Source of the DNA: a bacterium
Lineage (GTDB): Bacteria > Bacillota > Clostridia > Lachnospirales > Lachnospiraceae
DNA: 64,000 nucleotides
Direction of reading: 5' to 3'
NCBI GenBank assembly: GCA_028724545.1
Contig: JAQYCU010000015.1
Location: 62,001 to 126,000 of the forward strand
Part shown: piece after piece, positions 23,823 through 32,753 of the stretch
How the letters are laid out: each line of letters begins with the position of its first letter
Position numbering within the stretch: position 1 is the first letter of the stretch
Program-made: the position numbers and the translations under genes
Notes under the pieces: generated by a model
What the model was told of the DNA's origin: nothing
Databases searched by the model: none
Seen by the model: the letters and a program-made list of their open reading frames with translations, nothing else

Positions 23823-26177
23823 ATGAGAAAAAATACAAAGAAAATAGTAACAATTGGAGTCAGCTGCCTGATTGCATCCGGTTTGCTTATGGGAAGTGTA
23901 GAATATGCGTCACATACATTTGCTGCAACAAAGGTTATGGCAAATGCAACAAAAACAGTGACAGAACGTGTCGTGACACATGCAGCACAGAAAAAGAAAG
24001 CCGGCAATGTGGAAAAAGAAGAGTCCGTTTATGTTACTCTGGATGCATCCGGTCAGAAGAAAGAAGTCATCGTATCAGACTGGCTCAAAAATTCCGGTAT
24101 CAATGGAACATTGAATGATGTTTCCAATCTTTCTGATATTCAGAATACAAAAGGAGAGGAAACGTTCGTACAAGAAGGAGAGGGAGTAACATGGGAAACA
24201 AAAGACAAAGACATTTACTATCAGGGAACGTCAGATGAGGAACTTCCGGTTACGGTTCAAATCACATATATGCTGGATGGAGAAGAGATTGCACCGGAAG
24301 AATTGGCTGGCAAAAGTGGAAAATTGACAATGAAAATCCAGTATCAGAACCAGTCTGTAAATACAGCAACAATAGACGGCGAAGAGAAAGAAATCTATAC
24401 ACCGTTTGTGATGGCAACAGGAATGATTCTGCCGACAGAAAAATTTTCAAATGTGACAGTTGATAATGGTCAGATTTTGTCGGAAGGCGACAATGATGTA
24501 GTAGTTGCTTATGGAATGCCGGGACTGAAAGAATCTTTGGATTTGGAAAATATCGATTTTGGCGAAGACAGTTCGATTGATACAGAAGAAATCGCTGAAA
24601 AAATCACCGATTCGGTAACGATTACAGCTGATGTCACAGATTTTGAAATGGGACCGACGTATACAATGGCAACAGCAAGTCTGTTAAAAGATTTGGATTT
24701 TGACTCTGTTTCTGATGAAGATGACCTGGATGACAAGATGGATGAGTTAAAGGATGCCAGCGTTGAACTGGTTGATGGCTCGAAGCAGATAAAAGAAGGT
24801 CTTGCTGAATTAGAGGATAATTTCACAAAATATGAAAAAGCGATTAAAAAACTGGAAGGCAGCGTTAAGCAGATTAAAAAAGGCAGTGAGCAGATTAATG
24901 CAGCTACAAACAAATATACAAAATCTACGGATAAATTATTAAAAGCCGTTAATACCTATGTGGATGGTGCGAAAACATTTGCAAAAAGCACCAAGACATA
25001 CAGTGCCGGTACCAAAAAACTGGTAGACGGCGTAGGAGCACTTTATTCGGCAACATCCGGTTTCCCAAAATCATATGAGGAATTTCATACCAGTCTGGAT
25101 GCGTATACAACAGGAGTTAATACACTTTTGTCAGAAGAGAATATGGATAATCTGACAGATGCAACAACATCTTTGAAAAAAGGAATCAAAGATGTAGACG
25201 ATGGATTAAAGAGTGCACAGGCAGGTGTTGCCAGCATCAACAGCAGTGCAAGTGCATTAAATGCACAAAAAGAAAATGCAGAAAACTGTATTACCGGACT
25301 GAAGGCGATGAAACAGCAGTATGAAGGACTGGCAGCAGGCGAGTCTGACCCGGCAGCAAAAGCGCAGTACCAGCAGCTGGCAAAAGCAGCAGAGGGAGCA
25401 ATTTCTTATATGCAGGCAGCAGAGCAGTTAGCAGCAGGAATTGATGTGGCAACAAACGGTACCAGCGATGGAACAGCAGACGGAAATGGCGCAAACGACC
25501 TGGCAGCAGGACTGGCACAGTTAGAAGCAGCCACAGACACGGAAGCAACAGGCACAAACCTGTATACCGGTATGGAACAGTTAGACCAGAGTGCGCAGGC
25601 AATATCAGAAAATGCAAAAAATCTCCGTAGCAAAAAGAAATTACTGATGGATGCAAGTGGCACGATAAAAAGCAGTGTATCGGAAATTAATAAAAATTTG
25701 AAATTACTCTATAAAAATGGTAAATTAATAACAGCAAATAATAAAGAATTAACAGATGCTGCTGATTCTTTGAGTAAGAATGCAGGTAAAGTAAAGAAAA
25801 ACTCAAAGAAATTAACAGCCAGCAGTGGCAGCTTCAGAAAAGCAACAAAAACAATGGCAAGTGGTGCCGGCAAGTTATACAAAGGTGTTAAGACCTTAAC
25901 AGGAAAGACCGGACAGGTATCAGATGGTATTGATAAACTTGCAGACGGTGCTGTTGATTTATATGATGGTATGAGCCAGTTTAAGAAAGATGGCGTCGAT
26001 AAACTGACAGATACAATGACAGGTTTACTGGATGGAGGCAATGAACTGAAAAGTACAGTAGAGGAATTAAGTGATGCGTCCAAAGAGTATAAGAGTTTTT
26101 CCGGCATTTCTGAAGATATGGATGGTGATGTTAAATTCATTATGACAACAGCCGAAGTGAAAAAAGATGCAGAATAA
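23823..26177 (+). CDS. Secreted heptad-repeat protein (YhgE/Pip-like, MMPL partner)
   Basis: A 784-residue exported protein with an N-terminal signal or anchor helix (about residues 8-35). A mixed domain (about 65-290) is followed by a long alpha-helical region rich in repeats such as LVDGSKQIKEGLAELEDN, LKKGIKDVDDGLKSAQAG and KLADGAVDLYDGMSQF. These are the L-x-x-G heptads typical of YhgE/Pip-type proteins, but the multi-helix C-terminal membrane domain of full YhgE is absent. It probably forms an extracytoplasmic coiled-coil partner of the MMPL pump encoded 42 bases upstream. Function beyond that is not known. Confidence 0.8.
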   Translation: MRKNTKKIVTIGVSCLIASGLLMGSVEYASHTFAATKVMANATKTVTERVVTHAAQKKKAGNVEKEESVYVTLDASGQKKEVIVSDWLKNSGINGTLNDVSNLSDIQNTKGEETFVQEGEGVTWETKDKDIYYQGTSDEELPVTVQITYMLDGEEIAPEELAGKSGKLTMKIQYQNQSVNTATIDGEEKEIYTPFVMATGMILPTEKFSNVTVDNGQILSEGDNDVVVAYGMPGLKESLDLENIDFGEDSSIDTEEIAEKITDSVTITADVTDFEMGPTYTMATASLLKDLDFDSVSDEDDLDDKMDELKDASVELVDGSKQIKEGLAELEDNFTKYEKAIKKLEGSVKQIKKGSEQINAATNKYTKSTDKLLKAVNTYVDGAKTFAKSTKTYSAGTKKLVDGVGALYSATSGFPKSYEEFHTSLDAYTTGVNTLLSEENMDNLTDATTSLKKGIKDVDDGLKSAQAGVASINSSASALNAQKENAENCITGLKAMKQQYEGLAAGESDPAAKAQYQQLAKAAEGAISYMQAAEQLAAGIDVATNGTSDGTADGNGANDLAAGLAQLEAATDTEATGTNLYTGMEQLDQSAQAISENAKNLRSKKKLLMDASGTIKSSVSEINKNLKLLYKNGKLITANNKELTDAADSLSKNAGKVKKNSKKLTASSGSFRKATKTMASGAGKLYKGVKTLTGKTGQVSDGIDKLADGAVDLYDGMSQFKKDGVDKLTDTMTGLLDGGNELKSTVEELSDASKEYKSFSGISEDMDGDVKFIMTTAEVKKDAE

Positions 26178-26191
26178 AAGGGGCGAATTAG

Positions 26192-26803
26192 TTGGGAAAA
26201 ATAGAAGACAAAAAAAGAAAGAAAAAAGAAGCATTATTGAAATCTGCTTACCAGTTATTTACGGAAAAAGGGATTGACAATACTTCTATTTCTGAAATCG
26301 CCGGCAATGCAAAAATGGCAAAAGGAACGTTTTATTTATATTTCAAAGATAAATACGAAGTACAGGATTGCCTGATTGCACAGAAAGCCAATTTGATTTT
26401 TGAAAAAGCAAATAAAAAACTGGATGACTGGATAGAACACGGAAACTGTCGTTCCTTTGAGGATTGTGTAATTTTTCTGGCAGACTGCATAATTGACCAG
26501 CTAAATGAAAATCCGTCATTGCTTCGCTTTATTGCAAAAAATTTAAGTTGGGGAGTTTTTTCCAATATCCGTTTTCAGGAAAAAGACAACCAGAATTGTA
26601 TGGATGTATTTGACTCATTGTTAGAGCAGTCAGAAAAACAATACCGGCAGAAAGAATTGATGATTTATATGATAGTGGAACTGGTTAATGCGACCTGTTA
26701 TAATGTTATATTATATGACGCGCCTGTAGCGTTGGAAAAACTGAAAAAAGAACTGTATGAAACGATACGGGGCATTCTTCATCAATTTGAATGTAAGGGA
26801 TAA
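26192..26803 (+). CDS. TetR/AcrR-family transcriptional regulator
   Basis: A 203-residue TetR-type protein. The N-terminal helix-turn-helix reads TSISEIAGNAKMAKGTFYLYFKDKYEV (positions about 30-56), preceded by LLKSAYQLFTEKG. The rest is a helical ligand-binding and dimer domain. Translation starts at TTG with AGGGG eight bases upstream. As the third gene of the MMPL operon, it is the natural candidate for binding the two TGAC-N5-GTCA palindromes at the operon promoter, giving auto-repression relieved by the pump's substrate. That link is inferred from position. Confidence 0.9.
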   Translation: MGKIEDKKRKKKEALLKSAYQLFTEKGIDNTSISEIAGNAKMAKGTFYLYFKDKYEVQDCLIAQKANLIFEKANKKLDDWIEHGNCRSFEDCVIFLADCIIDQLNENPSLLRFIAKNLSWGVFSNIRFQEKDNQNCMDVFDSLLEQSEKQYRQKELMIYMIVELVNATCYNVILYDAPVALEKLKKELYETIRGILHQFECKG

Positions 26804-26815
26804 AAGAGGTCAATT

Positions 26816-27841
26816 ATGGGAAACTGTATGGAAAGCCAGGTCAATAAACTCATGGCGACGGGAAACTTAGAAAGGGAAGAATTAAAAGAACTTTTGAAGT
26901 TTCGTAATCCGGAAACAACAGAATATTTGTATGAAATGGCATGTCTGGTGCGCAATAAAACGCAGGAAAATACGGCAGCAGTCTGGGGGAGAATCCCTAT
27001 TAGCAGTTATTGTAAATATGACTGCAAAATGTGTGGGTTACGAAGGGAAAACCAGTTTGCAAAAAGGTACCGTATGGATTTGTCCCAGATTTTACAATAT
27101 TGTCATGCATTTGCAGAAAATGGTGTGCATCATTTTTTGCTGGAGAGTGGTGATGATGTTTATTTTTCGGAAAACAGAGTAGCTGAGATTCTTCTGGCAA
27201 TCAAAAAGTACCATCCGGATGCTGTCATTGTCCTTTCAATGGGGGAAAAGACAAAATCAGCATACCGACATTGGAACCATGTAGGCGCAGACAGTTATCT
27301 TTTGCGTTTTGGAACGGCTGATGAAATCAATTTTAAAAGGCTGTATCCGGCGAATATGTCGTTGTTATTGCGAAAGCAGAGCCTTTGGGAACTGAAGCAG
27401 GAAGGATATCATACAGGAACAGGATTTCTGGTAGGACTTCCTTATCAGACAATAGACAGTGTGACAGAAGATATTCTCTTTATGAAAAGTTTTGGAGCTG
27501 ACAGCATTTATATGGGGACATTCATTCCGGCGTTACGGACACCTTTTGAAAGAGAACGGTGTGGAAATGGAGATATGGCATTATATATTATGGCAATTCT
27601 CCGTTTGATGCTGCCGGCTGCAGATGTGATTGCAGAGCCTTCGCTGGATTGTGTATTAAAAGAAGGACGCATGAAGGCTTTTGATGCAGGAGCCAATGTA
27701 ATGATTGCAGATATTGATGATATGGAAATTCTGCGGCAGTATAAAGTTTACGAGCGCAAAAACGGCAGATTTTCTCTGCCGGCAGATGTCGTACCGGAAA
27801 TCGTGGAACGGCTGAGAGGGAAGGGAATGGCAGTAGAATGA
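26816..27841 (+). CDS. hydE: HydE-like radical SAM protein
   Basis: A 341-residue radical SAM enzyme. The cluster motif CKYDCKMCGLR gives cysteines 66, 70 and 73. It continues with HFLLESGDD, LRFGTADEINFKRLYP and TGFLVGLPYQT, the pattern of the HydE/PylB/BioB branch. HydE matures the active-site cluster of [FeFe]-hydrogenase, and Lachnospiraceae usually carry such hydrogenases. The other maturases HydF and HydG are not nearby, and PylB is a close homologue, so the specific role is probable rather than certain. Its stop codon overlaps the start of the next gene (ATGA), which suggests translational coupling to a regulator. Confidence 0.72.
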   Translation: MGNCMESQVNKLMATGNLEREELKELLKFRNPETTEYLYEMACLVRNKTQENTAAVWGRIPISSYCKYDCKMCGLRRENQFAKRYRMDLSQILQYCHAFAENGVHHFLLESGDDVYFSENRVAEILLAIKKYHPDAVIVLSMGEKTKSAYRHWNHVGADSYLLRFGTADEINFKRLYPANMSLLLRKQSLWELKQEGYHTGTGFLVGLPYQTIDSVTEDILFMKSFGADSIYMGTFIPALRTPFERERCGNGDMALYIMAILRLMLPAADVIAEPSLDCVLKEGRMKAFDAGANVMIADIDDMEILRQYKVYERKNGRFSLPADVVPEIVERLRGKGMAVE

Positions 27842-28503
27842 CAAAAGATATGTTATTATGGGATGATGATATTTGCTGGGAAGAGTCGCTGCGAAAAGAA
27901 TTATTGCAGGACGGAGTCCGGATAAAAGAAATTGATACAGCAGAAGCACTATGCACCTGTTTCAAAATAAAACAGGCGTATAGTGCTGTTGTTTTATCAG
28001 CAGAGCACTGGAACGTTCATATGGCAGAAATAAAGCAACTCTGTAAAGAAAGTGGCACACCTGTTTTTTTGCTGTCATCACAGGAAAATACAGAAGAAGA
28101 AATTGCAGCATTTGAAAATGGAGTTTGTGATTATTTTCTGCGAACGACAGATATATCCGTGATTGCAGCACGTATCAGGGCAAGATGTTTTGGATTATCC
28201 GGACATACGGAAAAAACAGAGGAAGAAATAAAAGAAGACAGAAAAAACAGTTGTCTTACAATCGGGACAAGGCAGATTTTTCTGACAGAGATGGAATTTG
28301 AAGTGTTTCATATGCTGCTGCAAAATCAGAATCAGCTTGTGTTACGGGAAACGATTTACGAGAAAGTCTGGCAGGAAAAGCAGACGAAAGATATGCGTGT
28401 GGTAGATTATGTTGTGAAACGGTTACGCCAGAAATTAAAAATAACCCAATTTGTTATTTTGTCACAATACAAACTGGGTTATTTATTACAGAAAGAAAAA
28501 TAA
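27838..28503 (+). CDS. OmpR-like winged-helix regulator with degenerate receiver domain
   Basis: A 221-residue protein with an N-terminal receiver-like fold (residues 1-115) and a C-terminal OmpR/PhoB winged helix (about 138-221, with LTEMEFEVFHMLL and MRVVDYVVKRLRQKL). The phosphoacceptor position reads VVLSAEHW, with Ser54 in place of aspartate, and the conserved lysine is Arg102 (DYFLRT). Standard phosphorylation therefore seems impossible, making this an atypical response regulator controlled in another way. It overlaps the HydE-like gene by four bases. No histidine kinase gene is nearby. Confidence 0.82.
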   Translation: MTKDMLLWDDDICWEESLRKELLQDGVRIKEIDTAEALCTCFKIKQAYSAVVLSAEHWNVHMAEIKQLCKESGTPVFLLSSQENTEEEIAAFENGVCDYFLRTTDISVIAARIRARCFGLSGHTEKTEEEIKEDRKNSCLTIGTRQIFLTEMEFEVFHMLLQNQNQLVLRETIYEKVWQEKQTKDMRVVDYVVKRLRQKLKITQFVILSQYKLGYLLQKEK

Positions 28504-28527
28504 GTCGTTTCCTACGGGAAAACAGAT

Positions 28528-29919
28528 TTATAATGTGCAGTTTCCAACCGTGCGTGGGAAAGGAAGGACATCCCTGATATTTGTCATGCCGGTCAGATAC
28601 ATAACGCAGCGTTCAAAACCAAGCCCGAAGCCGGCATGCTCTGCTGTTCCATATTTTCTTAAATCGGTATAGAACTGGTAATCTTCTTTGTTAAGACCAC
28701 ATTCTTCCATTCGTTTTACTAAAATGTCATAGTCATCTTCACGCTGGCTGCCACCGATAATCTCGCCAATTCCCGGAACCAGACAATCCATTGCAGCGAC
28801 GGTTTTGTTGTCGTCATTCAGTTTCATATAGAATGCCTTGATTTCTTTTGGATAGTCTGTGACGAATACAGGGCGTTTAAAGATTTTTTCTGTCAGATAA
28901 CGCTCATGCTCCGTCTGCAGGTCGCATCCCCAGCTGACCGGGTAGGTAAAGGAGTCATTGTGCTTTTCCAAAAGGGAAATGGCTTCCGTATATGTGATAT
29001 GTCCAAAATCAGAATGCAGTACATTGTTAAGTCGTTCTAACAGTGTTTTGTCAACATACTGATTAAAAAATTCAAGTTCTTCTTTTGCTTCCTGCATTAC
29101 ATAGGAAATAATATATTTTAGCATTTCTTCTGCAATCTGCATATCATCTTCTAAGTCTGCGAATGCCATCTCCGGCTCAATCATCCAAAATTCAGCAGCG
29201 TGACGTGAGGTATTTGAATTTTCAGCACGGAAAGTAGGACCAAATGTATAGATGTTCTGAAAAGCCATTGCATAGGTTTCTCCATTTAACTGTCCACTGA
29301 CGGTTAAGTTTACTTCTTTTCCAAAGAAATCTTCAGAATAGTCAATCTGGCCATTGTCATCCTTAGGGGGATTGTTCAAATCCATGGTAGTAACCTGAAA
29401 CATTTCGCCGGCACCTTCACAGTCGCTGCCGGTGATGATTGGTGTATGCACATAGACAAAACCCCGTTCCTGAAAGAAAGTATGGATAGCATAGGCAATC
29501 AGAGAACGGACACGGAAAACGGCCTGAAAGGTGTTGGTGCGTGGACGCAGATGAGGAATCGTTCTTAAATATTCCATACTGTGTCTTTTTTTCTGAAGAG
29601 GATAGTCAGGAGTAGAAGTTCCCTCTACTGTTATGCCGGATGCCTGAATTTCAAATGCCTGTTTTGCATTTGGTGTGGCCACTAAAGTTCCTGTTACGAC
29701 GAGAGAGGCACTGATGTTTAACTTGCTGACTTCCTGAAAATTGGGCAGCGTATTGTCATATACGACCTGAACAGGCGAAAAAAAAGTGCCGTCGTGCAGC
29801 GTAATAAATCCAAAGGATTTGGAATCACGGATGCTGCGTACCCAGCCACATACGGTAACGCTTTTGTTTAAATATTGTTCTGTATTTTGAAATAATTCTT
29901 TTATATGAATATGCTTCAT
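28528..29919 (-). CDS. asnS: Asparagine--tRNA ligase
   Basis: A 463-residue class II synthetase. The N-terminal OB fold ([19 protein letters not shown]) is followed by the catalytic core with motif 2 [21 protein letters not shown] and motif 3 [13 protein letters not shown]. Presence of AsnRS implies direct formation of Asn-tRNA rather than only the amidotransferase route. I chose the ATG at 29919, which has GGAGG seven bases upstream; an open frame extends further but without a site. It converges with the upstream regulator gene, leaving only 24 bases between stops. Confidence 0.96.
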   Translation of the reverse strand: MKHIHIKELFQNTEQYLNKSVTVCGWVRSIRDSKSFGFITLHDGTFFSPVQVVYDNTLPNFQEVSKLNISASLVVTGTLVATPNAKQAFEIQASGITVEGTSTPDYPLQKKRHSMEYLRTIPHLRPRTNTFQAVFRVRSLIAYAIHTFFQERGFVYVHTPIITGSDCEGAGEMFQVTTMDLNNPPKDDNGQIDYSEDFFGKEVNLTVSGQLNGETYAMAFQNIYTFGPTFRAENSNTSRHAAEFWMIEPEMAFADLEDDMQIAEEMLKYIISYVMQEAKEELEFFNQYVDKTLLERLNNVLHSDFGHITYTEAISLLEKHNDSFTYPVSWGCDLQTEHERYLTEKIFKRPVFVTDYPKEIKAFYMKLNDDNKTVAAMDCLVPGIGEIIGGSQREDDYDILVKRMEECGLNKEDYQFYTDLRKYGTAEHAGFGLGFERCVMYLTGMTNIRDVLPFPRTVGNCTL

Positions 29920-29949
29920 AACAGACCTCCTTTTATCAAATCTATCATT

Positions 29950-29978
29950 AGTATTTCTTATATTATCCCATTCGTCAA
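29950..29978 (-). promoter_or_regulatory. Promoter of asnS
   Basis: On the minus strand, TTGACG (29978-29973) and AATACT (29955-29950) are separated by 17 bases, about 30 bases upstream of the asnS start codon. Confidence 0.5.
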
Positions 29979-30140
29979 GTAAAAAAATAAGGAAAATGAA
30001 AATAAAATGGAATGCTATGCGCAAAGGGGAAAAGATATGACAGTTTTATAGGAAATGCGAATTATGGGTAGCATCATTTGGTTTCATTGTAGAGAAACAT
30101 TGACTAAAAAAAGAGGAAGAATTACCATATTAGGCGAAAA

Positions 30141-30226
30141 AAGTATGTTGAAAAAAGTATGTTGCGAAAAAAATGTTGAAAAAGGTATGTAGAAAAAGTA
30201 AGTTGAAAAGAGTATGTTGCGAAAAG
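30141..30226. repeat. 14-bp-period degenerate tandem repeat
   Basis: About six units of GTATGTTG followed by A-rich filler, beginning near 30143, 30157, 30171, 30185, 30198 and 30212. It lies between the divergent asnS and SARP-like genes in a 370-base non-coding, A-rich gap that otherwise holds only the asnS promoter. Confidence 0.7.
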
Positions 30227-30288
30227 TACATAAAAGGAGAATTAAAAAAATGTAGCAAAAAAATTTAAAAGAAAACGTGGTGAGAGTG

Positions 30289-31086
30289 ATGAAAACAGTA
30301 ATTATTGACGGGCAATATCCGGCGATTCAGGATTTTCTGCAAAAAGCAGAAATGCAGGAAGTAGAGGTTGTCGGAACGTTTACAGACGGATGGAAAGCAA
30401 TGGAATTTGTGCAAAAAAATCAGGTAGAACTGGTGGTTTTGGAAATTCAGCCGGGAGAAAAGGATGGATTTTTTCTCGCAAAGCATCTGCAGATGCTCTA
30501 CCCTGATATTTTGCTGATATTTATTACAGAAACAGAAAAATATGCCATGGAGGCCCTGCGCCTGCATGCTGTCAGTTACATATTAAGGCCGTATGTAAAG
30601 GAAGAATTGCCATTTGCCATCGAATCGGCATTCTTGCTGTCGAAACGTAGAAAAAAGAAAATTTTTATCAAAACATTTGGACATTTCGATATTTTTGTGA
30701 ATGATTGTCCGATTATGTTTCATAGTGCAAAAGCAAAAGAATTGCTTGCTCTGTTGGTGGACAGGCAGGGAGGAACCGTGAATACGGACCAGATTATCTG
30801 CACGCTGTGGGAAGAACGTCCCAATGACGAAGCGACGCAGAGCCTGTGCTGCAAGGTCGTGAAAAATCTGCAAAAAGAGTTGACAAAATATGGAGCAGAA
30901 GAAATTCTGATAGCTGACAGAGGGATTCGCAGGGTAGACAGAAGCGTATTTACCTGTGATTTATATGAAATGCTGAATGGAAATGAAAAAGCCCGAAAAA
31001 GATTTTTGGGAGAATATATGCTGGATTACAGCTGGGCAGAAGAACGTATGGGACAATTAAACCGGCTTTTCTACGAAAAAATATAA
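30289..31086 (+). CDS. SARP-like response regulator with non-canonical receiver
   Basis: A 265-residue regulator with a receiver-like domain (1-115) and a DNA-binding domain beginning FIKTFGHFDIFVNDCPIMF, the pattern of SARP/BTAD-type winged helices (SAKAKELLALLVDRQGG, TDQIICTLWEE). At the phosphoacceptor site it has Glu52 (VVLEIQPG) instead of aspartate, and Arg100 (YILRPY) instead of the switch lysine, so it may be locked in an active-like state. I favour ATG 30289; GTG codons at 30277, 30280 and 30286 are alternatives. It sits directly upstream of spo0A, whose promoter carries direct repeats of the SARP-site type. Confidence 0.78.
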   Translation: MKTVIIDGQYPAIQDFLQKAEMQEVEVVGTFTDGWKAMEFVQKNQVELVVLEIQPGEKDGFFLAKHLQMLYPDILLIFITETEKYAMEALRLHAVSYILRPYVKEELPFAIESAFLLSKRRKKKIFIKTFGHFDIFVNDCPIMFHSAKAKELLALLVDRQGGTVNTDQIICTLWEERPNDEATQSLCCKVVKNLQKELTKYGAEEILIADRGIRRVDRSVFTCDLYEMLNGNEKARKRFLGEYMLDYSWAEERMGQLNRLFYEKI

Positions 31087-31110
31087 AAAAGACAAAAAAA
31101 TGGAAAAATT

Positions 31111-31162
31111 CCATTTGCATTCCATTTGAACTCCATTTTTTTTCCTAATCCTGATATATAAT
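31111..31162 (+). promoter_or_regulatory. spo0A promoter with three 11-bp-spaced direct repeats
   Basis: CCATTTG at 31111-31117, CCATTTG at 31122-31128 and CCATTTT at 31133-31139 repeat with an exact 11-bp period. A TATAAT at 31157-31162 follows 17 bases after the third repeat, so that repeat occupies the -35 position, which reads CATTTT and is poor. This is the geometry of an activator-dependent, SARP-like promoter. Confidence 0.6.
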
Positions 31163-31270
31163 GGGGAAAAGTTGCAAAAAAAGAGGAAATCTGATAGTTT
31201 GCAGCAGAATTTGGCAAAGTTAATCGCAGTAATGGGAAGGCTAATGAAAATAGCCGGAAAGGGAGGAAAA

Positions 31271-32125
31271 ATGGAAACATCAAAAGTAAGCGTAGTGATT
31301 GCAGACAACAATTTACAGGATTGTGAGAGCAAGAAAAAGACAATGACAGAAAAAGGCATGCATGTCATCCTGGCAACCGGAAACGGAAATAAGGCTTTAG
31401 AGGCTATCCGAAAGGAAAAACCGGACATTGTCGTAATGGATATGATTTTGCCGGGGATTGACGGAATCGGAATTTTAGAGGAAATCAATAATGAAAATGT
31501 ATTAGAGAAAAAGCCGATTTTTATTATTGAAACGGCACTTCGTATGGAAAATCTGGTGGAAGAAGCGATTCAGGCTGGAGCCGACTATTATATGATGAAA
31601 CCGATATCCAATACAATGCTGATTAAGAGGATGATGCAGTTAGTGCAAAGGGAAGACACAAAGCAGCCGACAGTATTGCATACGGTTACGACAGCAGATA
31701 CCAAAAAGAAAGAGTTGTCGCTGCCTGGCAGAGAAAAAGAAACCGAAGGACATTTCTTTTCCGGGGATTTGGAAATGGATGTTACGAATATTTTGCTGGA
31801 AATCGGAATCCCGGCACATATTAAAGGGTATCAGTATATCCGTGAGGGAATTATTCTGTCGTTTTATGATAGAAATATGCTGCACTATATTACAAAATTT
31901 TTGTATCCGACAATCGCGAAAAAATATAAAACAACTTCAAGCAGTGTCGAACGCACGATTCGTCATGCAATAGAAGTGGCGTGGAACAGGGGGAATATAG
32001 AAACATTGGAGGAAGTCTTTGGAAATACAGTCTGCGCTGGAAAAGGAAAACCGACAAATTCAGAATTTATAGCACTTTTGACAGACAGGCTGCGCTTAGA
32101 ATATAGGACGTGCAGTGTATCTTAA
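31271..32125 (+). CDS. spo0A: Sporulation master regulator Spo0A
   Basis: A 284-residue response regulator. The receiver has Asp57 (VVMDMILPG) and Lys110 (YYMMKP). The C-terminal Spo0A domain (about 170-284) shows YITKFLYPTIAKKY and SSSVERTIRHAIEVAWNRG, the recognition-helix region that reads 0A boxes. Spo0A-phosphate commits Firmicutes to sporulation and related programmes. The ATG at 31271 has GGGAGG five bases upstream. Its promoter region lies 3' of the SARP-like gene and carries three regular direct repeats, pointing to local control. The gene is followed by composite repeat element copy 2. Confidence 0.96.
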   Translation: METSKVSVVIADNNLQDCESKKKTMTEKGMHVILATGNGNKALEAIRKEKPDIVVMDMILPGIDGIGILEEINNENVLEKKPIFIIETALRMENLVEEAIQAGADYYMMKPISNTMLIKRMMQLVQREDTKQPTVLHTVTTADTKKKELSLPGREKETEGHFFSGDLEMDVTNILLEIGIPAHIKGYQYIREGIILSFYDRNMLHYITKFLYPTIAKKYKTTSSSVERTIRHAIEVAWNRGNIETLEEVFGNTVCAGKGKPTNSEFIALLTDRLRLEYRTCSVS

Positions 32126-32132
32126 ATAAGGT

Positions 32133-32220
32133 GGTACGCATTGTACCTGCCATCAAAGGCTCCCGGTTCTATCAATGGTACGCATTGTACCTGCCATCAA
32201 AGGCTCTCTGTTCTATCAAT
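32133..32220. repeat. 44-bp tandem duplication of the module A 5' arm (copy 2)
   Basis: Units 32133-32176 and 32177-32220 both read GGTACGCATTGTACCTG, then CCATCAAAGGCTC and TTCTATCAAT, with only a few differences. The second unit runs into module A; the first is a spare 5' arm without a partner. Confidence 0.85.
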
Positions 32221-32336
32221 GGTACGCTCTCGCTGCACAAACTACGCAGCAGTACATAGTATCCTGAAAAACAGGATACAAGTACTGGCGAGTTTGTAAG
32301 CACCATTTTATAGAAAAGGGAGCCTTTGACGGCAGG
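32190..32336. repeat. Composite element copy 2, module A
   Basis: Same architecture as 16847-16994, 147 nt. The arms are CATCAAAGGCTC with GAGCCTTTGACG, and AATGGT with ACCATT, so the stem is kept by different bases from copy 1. The branched core (CTCGC, CAAACTA loop, AGTAC/TATCCTG, GCGAGTTTG) is nearly identical; one stem base changes TGCG to TGCA. Confidence 0.85.
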
Positions 32337-32361
32337 CAATTCAGGTTGTGGGTGCACGCAG

Positions 32362-32581
32362 AAAACAATCGTTGAAAACCTAGCAGAACAGCCAATATGC
32401 AGATGCCGGACGAAAGTTGGAAACAATCATTGAATACCATTAGAACAGCCAACTTGCAGATACTGGATGAAAGCGAAAAACAATCATTGAAACATCAGCA
32501 GAACAGCCAATATGCAGATGCCAGACGAAAGCTGGAAAATAAATAATTGATGAATACCAGTAGAACAGCCACTATGTAAAT
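32362..32581. repeat. Tandem repeat of about 57 bp in copy 2 spacer
   Basis: Four degenerate units begin with AACAATC-type sequence near 32364, 32422, 32479 and 32537 and share AGAACAGCCAATATGCAGATG and GACGAAAGYTGG. The last unit runs directly into module B. Unit length is unlike CRISPR spacing and there is no constant repeat plus variable spacer. Confidence 0.75.
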
Positions 32582-32730
32582 GGGCTGTGATAAAACAAGA
32601 ACTTCCTAAAAAGCAGCTGTTAAACAGACACTGGTGCTTAGTGGACGTTTTATGTCCACTTATGCACCACTGTGCCTGTTTCCAAGCGAGAGCGTGCTGC
32701 TGTAGGAAGTTCTTGTTTTATCACATGCCC
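32582..32730. repeat. Composite element copy 2, module B
   Basis: 149 nt with the same fold as 17200-17346. The stem reads AGAACTTCCTA with TAGGAAGTTCT and CAAG/CTTG where copy 1 has other pairs; the internal hairpin is GTGGAC/GTCCAC where copy 1 has GTTGAC/GTCAAC. AAGCGAGAGCGTGCTGCTGT is conserved. Confidence 0.85.
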
Positions 32731-32753
32731 CCTCACAAAGCACCTGCAAAAAC

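Noticed and set aside
32172-32452. Minus-strand open frames in copy 2
   Set aside because: They are by-products of the inverted repeat and have no start context.
32362-32581. CRISPR array
   Set aside because: The four 57-bp units are degenerate along their entire length, with no constant repeat and unique spacer pattern and no cas genes.
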